From Anaerolineae bacterium (GTDB lineage: Bacteria > Chloroflexota > Anaerolineae > Aggregatilineales > Phototrophicaceae), in NCBI GenBank assembly GCA_022820665.1, contig JAJEFB010000045.1, positions 94,392 through 158,391 of the forward strand: a stretch of DNA of 64,000 nucleotides. Reading direction: 5' to 3'. Under the pieces are notes generated by a model that was given only the letters and a program-made list of their open reading frames with translations, ran no database searches and was not told the DNA's origin. Within the stretch, counting starts at the first letter, position 1. The number at the start of each line of letters is the position of its first letter. Both the position numbers and the translations under genes were made by a program. Positions 44,953 to 53,434 of the stretch are shown here, piece by piece.

Positions 44953-45873
44953 TCATTCCTTGACGAATGTCAGCCAGTTATATTTGTCCGGCATCTCCCC
45001 GGATGTAATAGCGAAAAACTCATTCTGAACCGCTTCTGTGACCGGACCTCGCCTGCCACAGCCAATCTGGATTCTGTCAACCGACTTCACCGGCGTAACC
45101 TCGGCAGCCGTCCCCGTGAAGAATATCTCGTCAGCCATATAGAGCATCTCGCGGGCTACCGGTTGGAAGCGAATCTCAACGCCCTGCGATTGCAGAATGC
45201 GCAAAGCGCTGTCGCGCGTAATGCCCATCAATATCGACGACCAGGCGCCGGGCGTGTAAACGACGCCATTCAAGATGACGAAGATATTCTCTCCGGCGCC
45301 CTCGCTGACGTAGCCGTTGACGTCCAGGGCGATCCCTTCCTCGAAGCCATTATCATGCGCTTCCATGCTGACAAATTGGCTGTTGACATAGTTGCCGCCG
45401 GCTTTGACCAGCGCCATATGCGTATCCGGCGCCATGCGGCGGAATGAACTGATCTGTACGTCAACCCCTTGTTCAATGGCTTCCGCCCCCAAATATCGGC
45501 CCATCTCCACGGTGAAGATGATCGTTTCCGTCGCGGTGCGGCCCCGCCCTTCCAAACCAAGCGAACCGCTGCCGCGGAAGATTATGGGACGTATATAGCA
45601 AGACGCGTGACCATTCTTGCGTATTGTTTCCACAATGGCTCTGTCCAGGGAATCGGGATCGTACTCGTGCTCGATGCGCATGACGCGAGCGCCTTGCATC
45701 AGCCGCTCGGTGTGCTCGCGCAGGCGAAAGACTGCCGGACCCTTGGGCGTGTCATAAGCGCGGATGCCTTCAAAGACGCTGGAACCATAATGCAAGGCAT
45801 GAGCGCTAACATGTACTGTCGCATCATCCCATTTTACAAATTCGCCGTTGCGCCAAACCCATTCAGCAGTCAT
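44953..45873 (-). CDS. ilvE: branched-chain amino acid aminotransferase
   Basis: A PLP fold-type IV aminotransferase of 306 aa for the last step to Leu, Ile and Val. It has VHYGSSVFEGIRAY-like (ALHYGSSVFEGIRAYDT), the arginines in YIRPIIFRG, the Lys-bearing ALVKAGGNYVNSQF, and EGAGENIFVILNG. AAGGGGAAAG precedes the ATG. It is the first structural gene after the attenuator, about 207 nt downstream of the terminator hairpin. Confidence 0.95.
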   Translation of the reverse strand: MTAEWVWRNGEFVKWDDATVHVSAHALHYGSSVFEGIRAYDTPKGPAVFRLREHTERLMQGARVMRIEHEYDPDSLDRAIVETIRKNGHASCYIRPIIFRGSGSLGLEGRGRTATETIIFTVEMGRYLGAEAIEQGVDVQISSFRRMAPDTHMALVKAGGNYVNSQFVSMEAHDNGFEEGIALDVNGYVSEGAGENIFVILNGVVYTPGAWSSILMGITRDSALRILQSQGVEIRFQPVAREMLYMADEIFFTGTAAEVTPVKSVDRIQIGCGRRGPVTEAVQNEFFAITSGEMPDKYNWLTFVKE

Positions 45874-46080
45874 CTACTTTCCCCTTGGTAGCCATTAAAT
45901 GAAAACACGCCCGCCTCAGATCAACTCAGTTGACAGGAGAGGGGCGCGCTGCCACAAAACCATAGTTTCGGATTGCCGTAGCGACAATTCGCAAATCGCC
46001 GCGCATCGCTTGACCTTGTGTAGCGCCGCTTTCCTTGTCTCATGTCAGCCTGTGTCCGCTTGCCTTTCACCTTGTGAACT

Positions 46081-46107
46081 AAAAAGCCTCCCGTGGCTTG
46101 GGAGGCT
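46081..46107 (-). terminator. attenuator terminator of the ilv-leu operon
   Basis: Minus strand: AGCCTCCC, loop AAGCCAC, GGGAGGCT, followed by TTTT. It is a canonical intrinsic terminator placed between the leader peptide and ilvE. Confidence 0.85.
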
Positions 46108-46145
46108 GTTGTCTGCTGCTTGCTGTCGCGCTTCCTGCCCAAGCC
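46095..46145 (-). promoter_or_regulatory. antiterminator pairing of the ilv attenuator
   Basis: GGCTTGGGCAGG (46145-46134), starting 1 nt after the leader stop codon, can pair with CCTCCCAAGCC (46105-46095) over 11 bp with one bulged C. The second strand contains the 5' arm of the terminator, so the two structures exclude each other. A ribosome finishing the leader would cover the first strand and allow termination. A ribosome stalled at Leu/Ile/Val codons would leave it free. Confidence 0.8.
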
Positions 46146-46146
46146 C

Positions 46147-46224
46147 TTAAAGTCCACTGATAATCACGAGGACAATGACAAGAATGAGCAGGCTAAGTAC
46201 AGTGTGCGCGGAACTGCTATGCAT
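46147..46224 (-). CDS. ilvL: ilv operon leader peptide (attenuator peptide)
   Basis: A 25-codon ORF missed by the ORF track. Its second half contains 11 consecutive branched-chain codons, LLILVIVLVII, and 14 of the last 17 residues are Leu, Ile or Val. GGGAGA lies 11 nt upstream of the ATG. The stop codon is directly followed by the antiterminator strand. Position, composition and mutually exclusive hairpins match known ilv leader peptides of Proteobacteria. It senses supply of charged Leu-, Ile- and Val-tRNA; the peptide itself probably has no other job. Confidence 0.85.
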   Translation of the reverse strand: MHSSSAHTVLSLLILVIVLVIISGL

Positions 46225-46259
46225 TTCTTTCGCGGTCTCCCTAGCAAGGAATACGCGTT

Positions 46260-46288
46260 ACAATAACGAACTTTCTCGCATCTGTCAA
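46260..46288 (-). promoter_or_regulatory. promoter of the ilv-leu operon
   Basis: Minus strand: perfect TTGACA (46288-46283), exactly 17 bp, TATTGT (46265-46260). The predicted transcript starts near 46253, about 30 nt before the leader ATG. Confidence 0.7.
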
Positions 46289-46367
46289 GCAATTTGGCGG
46301 ATTGCCTCCCCTAAAGGACTAGGTGTTTCATAAACATTTACAGGGATACCCTGTGCATACTACCCAA

Positions 46368-47738
46368 CTAGCTCGTCAATCGCGTCTTTGCCAAGGCGAT
46401 CTGCTTTCTAACTTCATCGGGCGCGGTCCCTCCGTAGGTCTTGCGTTGCGCCACCGACTGGGCGAAATTAAATACCTCCGCGACATCATCGCCGAATTGC
46501 GGAGAAATGGCTTGCAAGCAGGGAAGCGGCAGAGCCGACATGTCCGCCTGGCTTTCGCTTGCGAGGCGCACAACTTCGCCGACGAGTTGATGCGCCTGGC
46601 GGAAAGGCACGCCCTTGCGCGCCAGGTAATCGGCCAAATCTGTCGCGAGAAGTTCCTCTGTCAAGGATGCCATCATTTCTTCGGGGTTCACCTGGAGGCT
46701 GGCGACAATCGCTGTCATCACCGGCAACAACTGATGCATGGTGTCGCAAGAATCAAATAGCGATTCTTTGTCCTCTTGCAAGTCCTTGTTGTAGCCGCTG
46801 GGCAATCCCTTTAGGGTAGTCAAGAAGCCAGCCAGATTGCCCACGAGACGACCTGCCTTGCCGCGCATCAACTCCATGGGATCGGCATTGCGCTTTTGCG
46901 GCATCAAACTGGAACCGGTGCTATAGCGATCATCCAGGGTGATGAAGCCAAAGGAAGGATTGGAGTAAACGAGTATGTCCTCGGCCAATCGACTCAGGTG
47001 ACTCGCGCACAAAGCAATCGCGTATAACAGATCAGCGACGAAATCCCTGTCGCTGACGGCGTCCAGGCTATTCTGGCTCGCCGCGTCAAAACCCAGGTCA
47101 GCGGCGATTTGCTGGCGATCCAGACAAAACGGATTGCCGGCCAGCGCCCCCGACCCCAGCGGGCAAATCGACATGCGCTGCCGGGCTGATCCCAAGCGAT
47201 CCTGGTCACGCTCCAGCATCCAGAAAAAGCTCATCAACCAGTGAGCGACCGTGATCGGCTGCGCTGGCTGCAAATGCGTGTAACCCGGCATCAGTGTCTC
47301 TGTCTGGCTTTCGCTTGTCTCGACGATCGCCGCTTGCAGGTCCCGCAATTCGCTTGCCAGGCGTTCGGCTGCGCGCATGCTCCACAGCCGAAAATCCGTC
47401 GCCACCTGATCATTGCGGCTGCGACCCGTGTGCAGCTTGCCGCCGACATCGCCAATGATTTCGATCAGACGTCGTTCGACGGCGGTATGCACATCTTCAT
47501 CGGCTTCCTGCAGCTCGAAGTCACCGGTCTCGAATTCCTGCAAGACTTCGCGCAATCCCGCAACGATCGCCCGCGCTTCGTCAAGCGTAATGACTTCGGC
47601 ATCCGCAAGCGCCAGAGCATAGACGATGCTGCCTTCAATGTCTTCGCGGTAAAAGCGAATGTCAAAGCCTATGCTGTCGTTGAGCGCCCGCAAGTCTTGA
47701 TCGCTTGGTTGGGAGAACCGTCCGCCCCAAAGGCTCAT
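46368..47738 (-). CDS. argH: argininosuccinate lyase
   Basis: A protein of 456 aa of the fumarase/aspartase superfamily that releases arginine and fumarate. It has SLWGGRFSQPSDQDL, the DVHTAVERRLIE and TGRSRNDQVATDFRLW blocks, the HLQPAQPITVAHW segment and the signature GSSLMPQKRNADPMELMRGK with the catalytic Ser. The start is at 47738 (AAGGA 7 nt upstream) instead of 47756. It follows argG by 26 nt. Confidence 0.96.
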   Translation of the reverse strand: MSLWGGRFSQPSDQDLRALNDSIGFDIRFYREDIEGSIVYALALADAEVITLDEARAIVAGLREVLQEFETGDFELQEADEDVHTAVERRLIEIIGDVGGKLHTGRSRNDQVATDFRLWSMRAAERLASELRDLQAAIVETSESQTETLMPGYTHLQPAQPITVAHWLMSFFWMLERDQDRLGSARQRMSICPLGSGALAGNPFCLDRQQIAADLGFDAASQNSLDAVSDRDFVADLLYAIALCASHLSRLAEDILVYSNPSFGFITLDDRYSTGSSLMPQKRNADPMELMRGKAGRLVGNLAGFLTTLKGLPSGYNKDLQEDKESLFDSCDTMHQLLPVMTAIVASLQVNPEEMMASLTEELLATDLADYLARKGVPFRQAHQLVGEVVRLASESQADMSALPLPCLQAISPQFGDDVAEVFNFAQSVAQRKTYGGTAPDEVRKQIALAKTRLTS

Positions 47739-47764
47739 ACCTTTATCCTTGCGCAATACATGAG

Positions 47765-49027
<1,263 letters not shown>

Positions 49028-49217
49028 CGACCAACTCCATCTGAACGTCATCGAATGTCGCCAAGTGTAATCAATCTTGCGGCATTTGGAAGAGGTCGCT
49101 AGCCGACCTTGACACGGTTCCCCCTCGCCCCGCTGCGACTCGGCGGATTCTGTTGAATTTCTCAGTTTCTCCTCTGTGCCCTCAGTAGAACCAAGTAAGT
49201 CATGCGAAAAAATCTCA

Positions 49218-49337
49218 TTTGTAGCGAAAGTTCTGCATGTAATCCAAATCCCGCCAAATGCGCTCCCCCTCTCCATTGCAATGGGGAGAGGGGGCCGGGG
49301 GGTGGGGTTGAATAAAGGCATTCTCGCATTCTCATTT
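49218..49337 (+). repeat. G-rich intergenic repeat, copy 1
   Basis: It shares its first ~48 nt (from TTTGTAGCGAAAGTTCTGCA) with 56685-56800 with a single substitution. A copy-specific hairpin (CCCCCTCTCCATT/AATGGGGAGAGGGGG type) follows, then a common GTGGGGTTGAATAAA...GCATTCTCATT end. Confidence 0.8.
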
Positions 49338-49370
49338 CACTCTCTGTGCCCTCTGCGCCTCTTTTTTAAT

Positions 49371-49391
49371 AAACCGCGTCGCTCATGCGAC
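49371..49391. repeat. 21-nt repeat with GTCGC/GCGAC hairpin, copy 2
   Basis: Identical to 20189-20209. Here it is also enclosed by an 8-bp inverted repeat AATAAACC...GGTTTATT. Confidence 0.7.
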
Positions 49392-49451
49392 GAGAAGGTT
49401 TATTATTTTGTGTGAGCGCGGCAGACCTTTTCGCTGCCGCCGAGCGGCTGT

Positions 49452-49508
49452 GGTGAATCCCCCGTATTGAACTCGCATAGGCGATATCCACGACTTTCAC
49501 CGTTTCCC
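49452..49508. repeat. GGTGAATCCCC...TTTCACC inverted element, copy 1
   Basis: Shares GGTGAATCCCCC, TATTGAACTCGCATA and TTTCACCG(C/T)TTCCC with 53307-53365. This copy has lost part of the complementary GGGGGATTCC arm. Confidence 0.6.
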
Positions 49509-49592
49509 TGCGACAAACCATGCTTGCCTTGAACTGCTCGCGCGGCTAGAATATGTGGCGAGTTTTGCCGTCTTCTTGAATCGGAGTGCCAG

Positions 49593-49901
49593 ATGACGAC
49601 TGTGGACGACCTGCGGAAAATGCGCGATGAAAAAGCCTTGCCTCACCTGGAACAGTACGCGCCGGTTTGGATCATCAGCGAGGAATTATTTGAATCTGAC
49701 GAAGCGATCCAGTTTCATGTGCTTTTTCAACATAACTTGCATGGCTGGGTGAACCGCCGTTATCGTTATGACGGCTTCAACAATACGCTTTATCACAAGG
49801 GACAAACCTTGCTGACCGAAGACGCTGCGCTGGAGCACATGGACGAGGACCCCTATATCGAGGCTGCCGTCGCCGACATCCCCAACGCTTACGGGGGCTA
49901 G
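49593..49901 (+). CDS. conserved-looking small soluble protein, unknown function
   Basis: A protein of 102 aa, acidic, with no membrane segment or signal. It begins MTTVDDLRKMRDEKALPHLE and has an aromatic-rich middle (FQHNLHGWVNRRYRYDGFNNTLYHKG). GGAG lies 8 nt upstream of the ATG and codon use resembles the neighbours, so it is likely real. The stop overlaps the end of the convergent glycosyltransferase gene by 4 nt. I do not recognise the family. Confidence 0.65.
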   Translation: MTTVDDLRKMRDEKALPHLEQYAPVWIISEELFESDEAIQFHVLFQHNLHGWVNRRYRYDGFNNTLYHKGQTLLTEDAALEHMDEDPYIEAAVADIPNAYGG

Positions 49902-51154
49902 GTCTTGGGCAGTTTCTGACAGGCCACCGTTTCGAATACCTCGATTAAGCGCCCGGCGATGACCGACCAGGCATATTCCTGCGCCGCCCGCGCCGCGCTT
50001 GCGCCCATAGACGCGGATTTCGCAGGATCGCTCACCAATGCGATGATGGCTTCCGTAAGGGATATCGGTTCCCGCGCCGGCACGTGAAAACCCGTCTCTC
50101 TATCCCGTACCAGGAATTGCAGCCCCCCAACTTGTGATGCGATGACCGGCGTCCCGCAAGCCATTGCTTCCAGCGCGACCATGCCAAACGATTCATAATC
50201 CGACGGCACAATGACAGCCGTCGCGGCCGAGTAATATACGGGCAAATGCGCTTGTTCTTTCGCGCCCACAAAGCTCACGATCTGGTTGATTCCCAACTTG
50301 CGGCTGAGATCTTGCAGGCGCTGTAGTTCCAGATCGCGCCGAGATTCCGGATCGCCGCCTACGATCATGAAATGAAGCCGCTTGAGCAGGGACGGCTGTC
50401 GCTCCCGCAAGACATGTAGCGCCTCAAGAATAGTGTCAACCGCTTTCAGTGGCTCGATGCGCCCGACAAAAAGCAAAACGTGGCTTTCGGGATCAATACC
50501 GAGCTGTTCGCGCGCCTCTGCCGCCGTCAAGTTGCCGTTAAAGCGCTCGACATTGACGCCGGGCGGGATCACAACCAGTTGCTTGCGCCTGGCGCGATAC
50601 AGCCAGCGCAACTGCGCCAGTTCGGCAGGCGTCGCCGCGATCACCCGGTCCGCCCAGTTTAGAACATGGGCTTCGGTCAAGATCCGTCGATCGGGCTGGT
50701 AGAATTCATTCGCGCGAATGCGCTTCTTCATGTGGCCCAGCGTATGGAACATATGCGCAAAACAGATGCCCCAAGCCTCCTTCAGTTTGGCGGCGACCCA
50801 CCCGCTAAGCCAGTAATGACTGTAAACAATATCGTAGTGCAGATTGTGTAAGGTGGCGAAAGCCATCAGGTTGGCGGTAAATTCGGAAAGATGCGGGTAC
50901 TGTTCGTCCGGAGGCAGCGGCGTCGCTGGACCTGCCTGGAGATAGATCACGCGTGCCTTGGGACCTATGGAATGGTCCACTTCCGGTTCAAAGGGCGAAG
51001 ATCTTCGTGTAAAAATGTCGATATGGTATTCATCTTTGCCCAATTCTTGCGCCAGCTCGCGGATGTAGACGTTCATCCCGCCCGTCTTCATCCCGCCCAT
51101 TGGCGCCAGCGGGCTCGTGTGAACGCTCAACAGGGCAATGCGTTGAATTGACAT
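49898..51154 (-). CDS. GT4-family glycosyltransferase
   Basis: A GT-B glycosyltransferase of 418 aa. The N-terminal acceptor domain has a Gly-rich loop, GGMKTGGMNVYIRELAQEL, as in sucrose-phosphate synthase and MshA-like enzymes. The C-terminal donor domain has LLFVGRIEPLKAVDTILEAL, the E-x7-E element ESFGMVALEAMACGTPVIAS and GLQFLV. It transfers a sugar from an NDP-sugar; donor and acceptor are unknown. It starts 16 nt after the FemAB/CelD-like gene, so the two probably modify the same glycan or surface molecule. Confidence 0.88.
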   Translation of the reverse strand: MSIQRIALLSVHTSPLAPMGGMKTGGMNVYIRELAQELGKDEYHIDIFTRRSSPFEPEVDHSIGPKARVIYLQAGPATPLPPDEQYPHLSEFTANLMAFATLHNLHYDIVYSHYWLSGWVAAKLKEAWGICFAHMFHTLGHMKKRIRANEFYQPDRRILTEAHVLNWADRVIAATPAELAQLRWLYRARRKQLVVIPPGVNVERFNGNLTAAEAREQLGIDPESHVLLFVGRIEPLKAVDTILEALHVLRERQPSLLKRLHFMIVGGDPESRRDLELQRLQDLSRKLGINQIVSFVGAKEQAHLPVYYSAATAVIVPSDYESFGMVALEAMACGTPVIASQVGGLQFLVRDRETGFHVPAREPISLTEAIIALVSDPAKSASMGASAARAAQEYAWSVIAGRLIEVFETVACQKLPKT

Positions 51155-51170
51155 CAAATGACTCGCGCGG

Positions 51171-52175
51171 TCAAGTCGCGTGGATATTCAGAACAGCGGT
51201 ATCCCGCCCGCCCATGCGGTACTTGTAGCTCTCGTCGCCTCGTAGAAAATCGTAAAACTTGTAGCCGCTTTTAATGGCATGTTGGATGTTATACGCCAGC
51301 AGCACGATGCCGGGACTCAACTGGCTATAACGCTGATGATCATGCCCTGAATTATAGACCATCACCCGGTCCCCATAGACAAAGTTCATATACGCGGCGA
51401 CGCGCTCTTCGTCAATGGTCAGGAAACTCAACTGCAGCCAACCCTTGTCTTGCGCCAAGGGCACGATCCTTTTGAAAAAGCGCATATTGCCTTCATCCAG
51501 CAAGAATCGCTCTTTTTCCGGGTCGCTCGCCGCCATCAAGCGCGCGAAATGACTGATTTCTTGATCCAGGTTGTCCTCGCCGTTCACAATGTACCAATCG
51601 ATCGCGCTTTCCGAACCGTGAATGCGGCGCATCTTGCGCCGTACTTCGTGACGCTGTTTCTTGTCCAGCTGCAGCATATACCCGCCCCAGTCGCTGGGAA
51701 GATCAATCACCGGACAGACCTCCTGCGGTTCTACCACAGTTGTGAATCCCCGTTCTCGTAACAATTCAGGAAGAATCTCGCGGGTCGGCGACGCTTGAGG
51801 GATATTGCATAGGTCGAAGCAATCGATGCTGGCGCGCTCTTTTGCGAAGTAATCGGCAAAGGCTTCAAAGACCGGCTGCAAATGGTCCGCGTCCACAATG
51901 AAATCAAGATAATCCGTTACGTCCACGCAGCCGATTATCTGGGCTGTGCGCCCGCGCTCGGATTCGCTTACGAAAAGCGGCGCTATTCCGACAAGCCTTT
52001 CCCGATCCCGACAAGTCAAAATCAACAGCTCGCCGGGCTGGTAGGCATGCCACCAGGTCGAATGCCATTCCCATGTGTAAAATATGCAGTCGGATTGCGC
52101 GCGCGCCAGCAGATCATTCCATTCCGCCTGCAAGGTGTCAAATACCGTCGCTTCACGGTATACGTTTAGTTCCAC
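51171..52175 (-). CDS. CelD/BcsL-FemAB-like GNAT acyltransferase
   Basis: A protein of 334 aa. It has the layout of the Acetyltransf_6 group: FYTWEWHSTWWHAYQPGELL at the N-terminus, LDKKQRHEVRRKMRR (~165-180) in the middle, and the second GNAT half with AYMNFVYGDRVMVYNSGHD and YDFLRGDESYKYRMG at the C-terminus. Family members act in cellulose/exopolysaccharide export or envelope aminoacylation. The substrate is unknown. It is operonic with the downstream GT4. Confidence 0.82.
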   Translation of the reverse strand: MELNVYREATVFDTLQAEWNDLLARAQSDCIFYTWEWHSTWWHAYQPGELLILTCRDRERLVGIAPLFVSESERGRTAQIIGCVDVTDYLDFIVDADHLQPVFEAFADYFAKERASIDCFDLCNIPQASPTREILPELLRERGFTTVVEPQEVCPVIDLPSDWGGYMLQLDKKQRHEVRRKMRRIHGSESAIDWYIVNGEDNLDQEISHFARLMAASDPEKERFLLDEGNMRFFKRIVPLAQDKGWLQLSFLTIDEERVAAYMNFVYGDRVMVYNSGHDHQRYSQLSPGIVLLAYNIQHAIKSGYKFYDFLRGDESYKYRMGGRDTAVLNIHAT

Positions 52176-52285
52176 TATTGCCTCTGCCCTTCGTTGGACT
52201 TCGGGTTTCGCTTAGGGGCTGAACTCATTACCTGTGACAATGCTAAGCTATCCATTCTTACGAAGCGCGTCCCGCATTGCCTCGC

Positions 52286-53140
52286 TTAACCAGCCGGAAC
52301 TTTTGGCGTCGACGGATCGTTGCCCCACTCTTTCCATGAGCCGTCGTAAACGCGCAAATTTGTCGCCCCCGCCGCCTCGAGCGCGGCCAGCGCAAAGCTG
52401 GCGGAAACGCCCGAGTTGCAGTAAATGACCGTATCCTCCGCATGCAGGTTGATGCCCAACTCTGAAAACCGAGCTTGCAGATCGGGGACCGGTTTCATTG
52501 TCAGGTCATCGGCGACCATAGCATTTCTTGGCAAGTTGATCGCCGTCGGGATATGCCCCGCGAATTGGGCGCGCGACGTCTCCCCCGCAAACTCGGCGGG
52601 CGAGCGCGTGTCCAGTAACTGAATGGTTCCGGCGTCGATGCCGCTCAGAATATCCTCCGCCTTCGCTTTCAATCGGGATTTTCTTGCCGCGACGAAGGTC
52701 CCCGGTCGCGCTGCGGGCAGAGCGTCTTCCGTCGGCCGCCCCTCGGCTGTCCACTTCCGCCAGCCGCCATCGAGGATCCAAACATTATTGTGACCATAGT
52801 ATAGCAGGCACCAGCGCATGCGCGCGGCAAACATGCTTGCGGCATCGTCATAAACGACGACGAGATCCCCATTGCTGATGCCCAGCCGCCTCATCAAGTC
52901 GCTAAAGCGGCCCGGTGCGGCAATATCGTTGGACGGCGAACCCGGCTCGACGATATCAACCTGCCAATCGACGAAAACCGCGCCGGGAATATGCGCGGCT
53001 TCGTATGCGGCTCGATCGCTAATATAATGCGGGGGCGGCGCCGTCGGCGGCAGCACCGCCCCGCGCATGTCGATAATGCGCAGATCACTGTCACTCAGAT
53101 GTTCTTCCAGCCAAGCACTGTTTACCAATGGCGAACCCAT
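52286..53140 (-). CDS. sulfurtransferase with two rhodanese domains
   Basis: A protein of 284 aa. The N-terminal inactive rhodanese domain (~5-135) contains YEAAHIPGAVFVDWQVDI. The C-terminal domain (~160-275) has the active Cys in VIYCNSGVSASF. The loop CNSGVSA is closer to the 3-mercaptopyruvate type (CGSGVTA) than to the thiosulfate type (CRxGxR), so mercaptopyruvate may be the donor. It is a single gene, divergent from the fusion gene across 294 bp. Confidence 0.88.
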   Translation of the reverse strand: MGSPLVNSAWLEEHLSDSDLRIIDMRGAVLPPTAPPPHYISDRAAYEAAHIPGAVFVDWQVDIVEPGSPSNDIAAPGRFSDLMRRLGISNGDLVVVYDDAASMFAARMRWCLLYYGHNNVWILDGGWRKWTAEGRPTEDALPAARPGTFVAARKSRLKAKAEDILSGIDAGTIQLLDTRSPAEFAGETSRAQFAGHIPTAINLPRNAMVADDLTMKPVPDLQARFSELGINLHAEDTVIYCNSGVSASFALAALEAAGATNLRVYDGSWKEWGNDPSTPKVPAG

Positions 53141-53306
53141 GAGCGCCTCCAGTACGCAACATACATCAGACCAATACCGTCATCGTTCAATACCGCCTCC
53201 AGCCGGAAGTGGTGAACTGTTTATGCAAACTGCGTGTATCGCAATATTTCACCATAAAGACAGAAAGTCACTCCTTAAAAATCCTCTGTGCTCTCTGTGC
53301 CTCGGT

Positions 53307-53365
53307 GGTGAATCCCCCTGTATTGAACTCGCATAAGGGGGATTCCGCGATTTTCACCGCTTCCC
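53307..53365. repeat. GGTGAATCCCC...TTTCACC inverted element, copy 2
   Basis: The intact copy: GGTGAATCCCCC pairs with GGGGGATTCC and TTTTCACC around the central TATTGAACTCGCATA. It is preceded by CTCTGTGCTCTCTGTGCC, also found near the other intergenic repeats. Confidence 0.6.
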
Positions 53366-53380
53366 CATTAGCCAGATATT

Positions 53381-53408
53381 TTTTCAAGACGCGTCTCTCC
53401 GATATAAT
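53381..53408 (+). promoter_or_regulatory. putative promoter of the hydrolase-ligase fusion gene
   Basis: TTTTCA (53381-53386), 16 bp, perfect TATAAT (53403-53408). It is 26 nt upstream of the ATG. Confidence 0.4.
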
Positions 53409-53434
53409 ATATCCAAAGTTGACTGAGTTTGCCG

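Larger units (their letters stand above)
45874..46367 (-). promoter_or_regulatory. ilv operon leader region
   Basis: A 494-bp region between the argH stop and ilvE. It holds the promoter, leader peptide, antiterminator and terminator described in separate entries, then ~200 nt of mRNA leader with no further feature I can assign. Confidence 0.75.
49028..49592. other. repeat-filled intergenic region upstream of argG
   Basis: 565 bp without a gene. It holds the G-rich repeat at 49218-49337, a CTCTGTGCCCTCTGCGCCTC-type motif, the 21-nt repeat at 49371-49391 and the repeat at 49452-49508. Confidence 0.6.

Noticed and set aside
43468-45447. 659-codon plus-strand ORF opposite ilvB and ilvE
   Set aside because: Antisense shadow of two strongly conserved genes; composition is His/Arg/Gln-rich and it resembles no protein family.
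45921-46157. 78-codon minus-strand ORF in the ilv leader
   Set aside because: It starts at a GTG inside the leader peptide, reads straight through the terminator hairpin and has no SD; the attenuator explains the region better.
49028-49321. 98-residue N-terminal extension of ArgG in the ORF track
   Set aside because: It is translated from intergenic repeat sequence, has no SD, and the family N-terminus begins at the ATG at 49027 behind GGAG.
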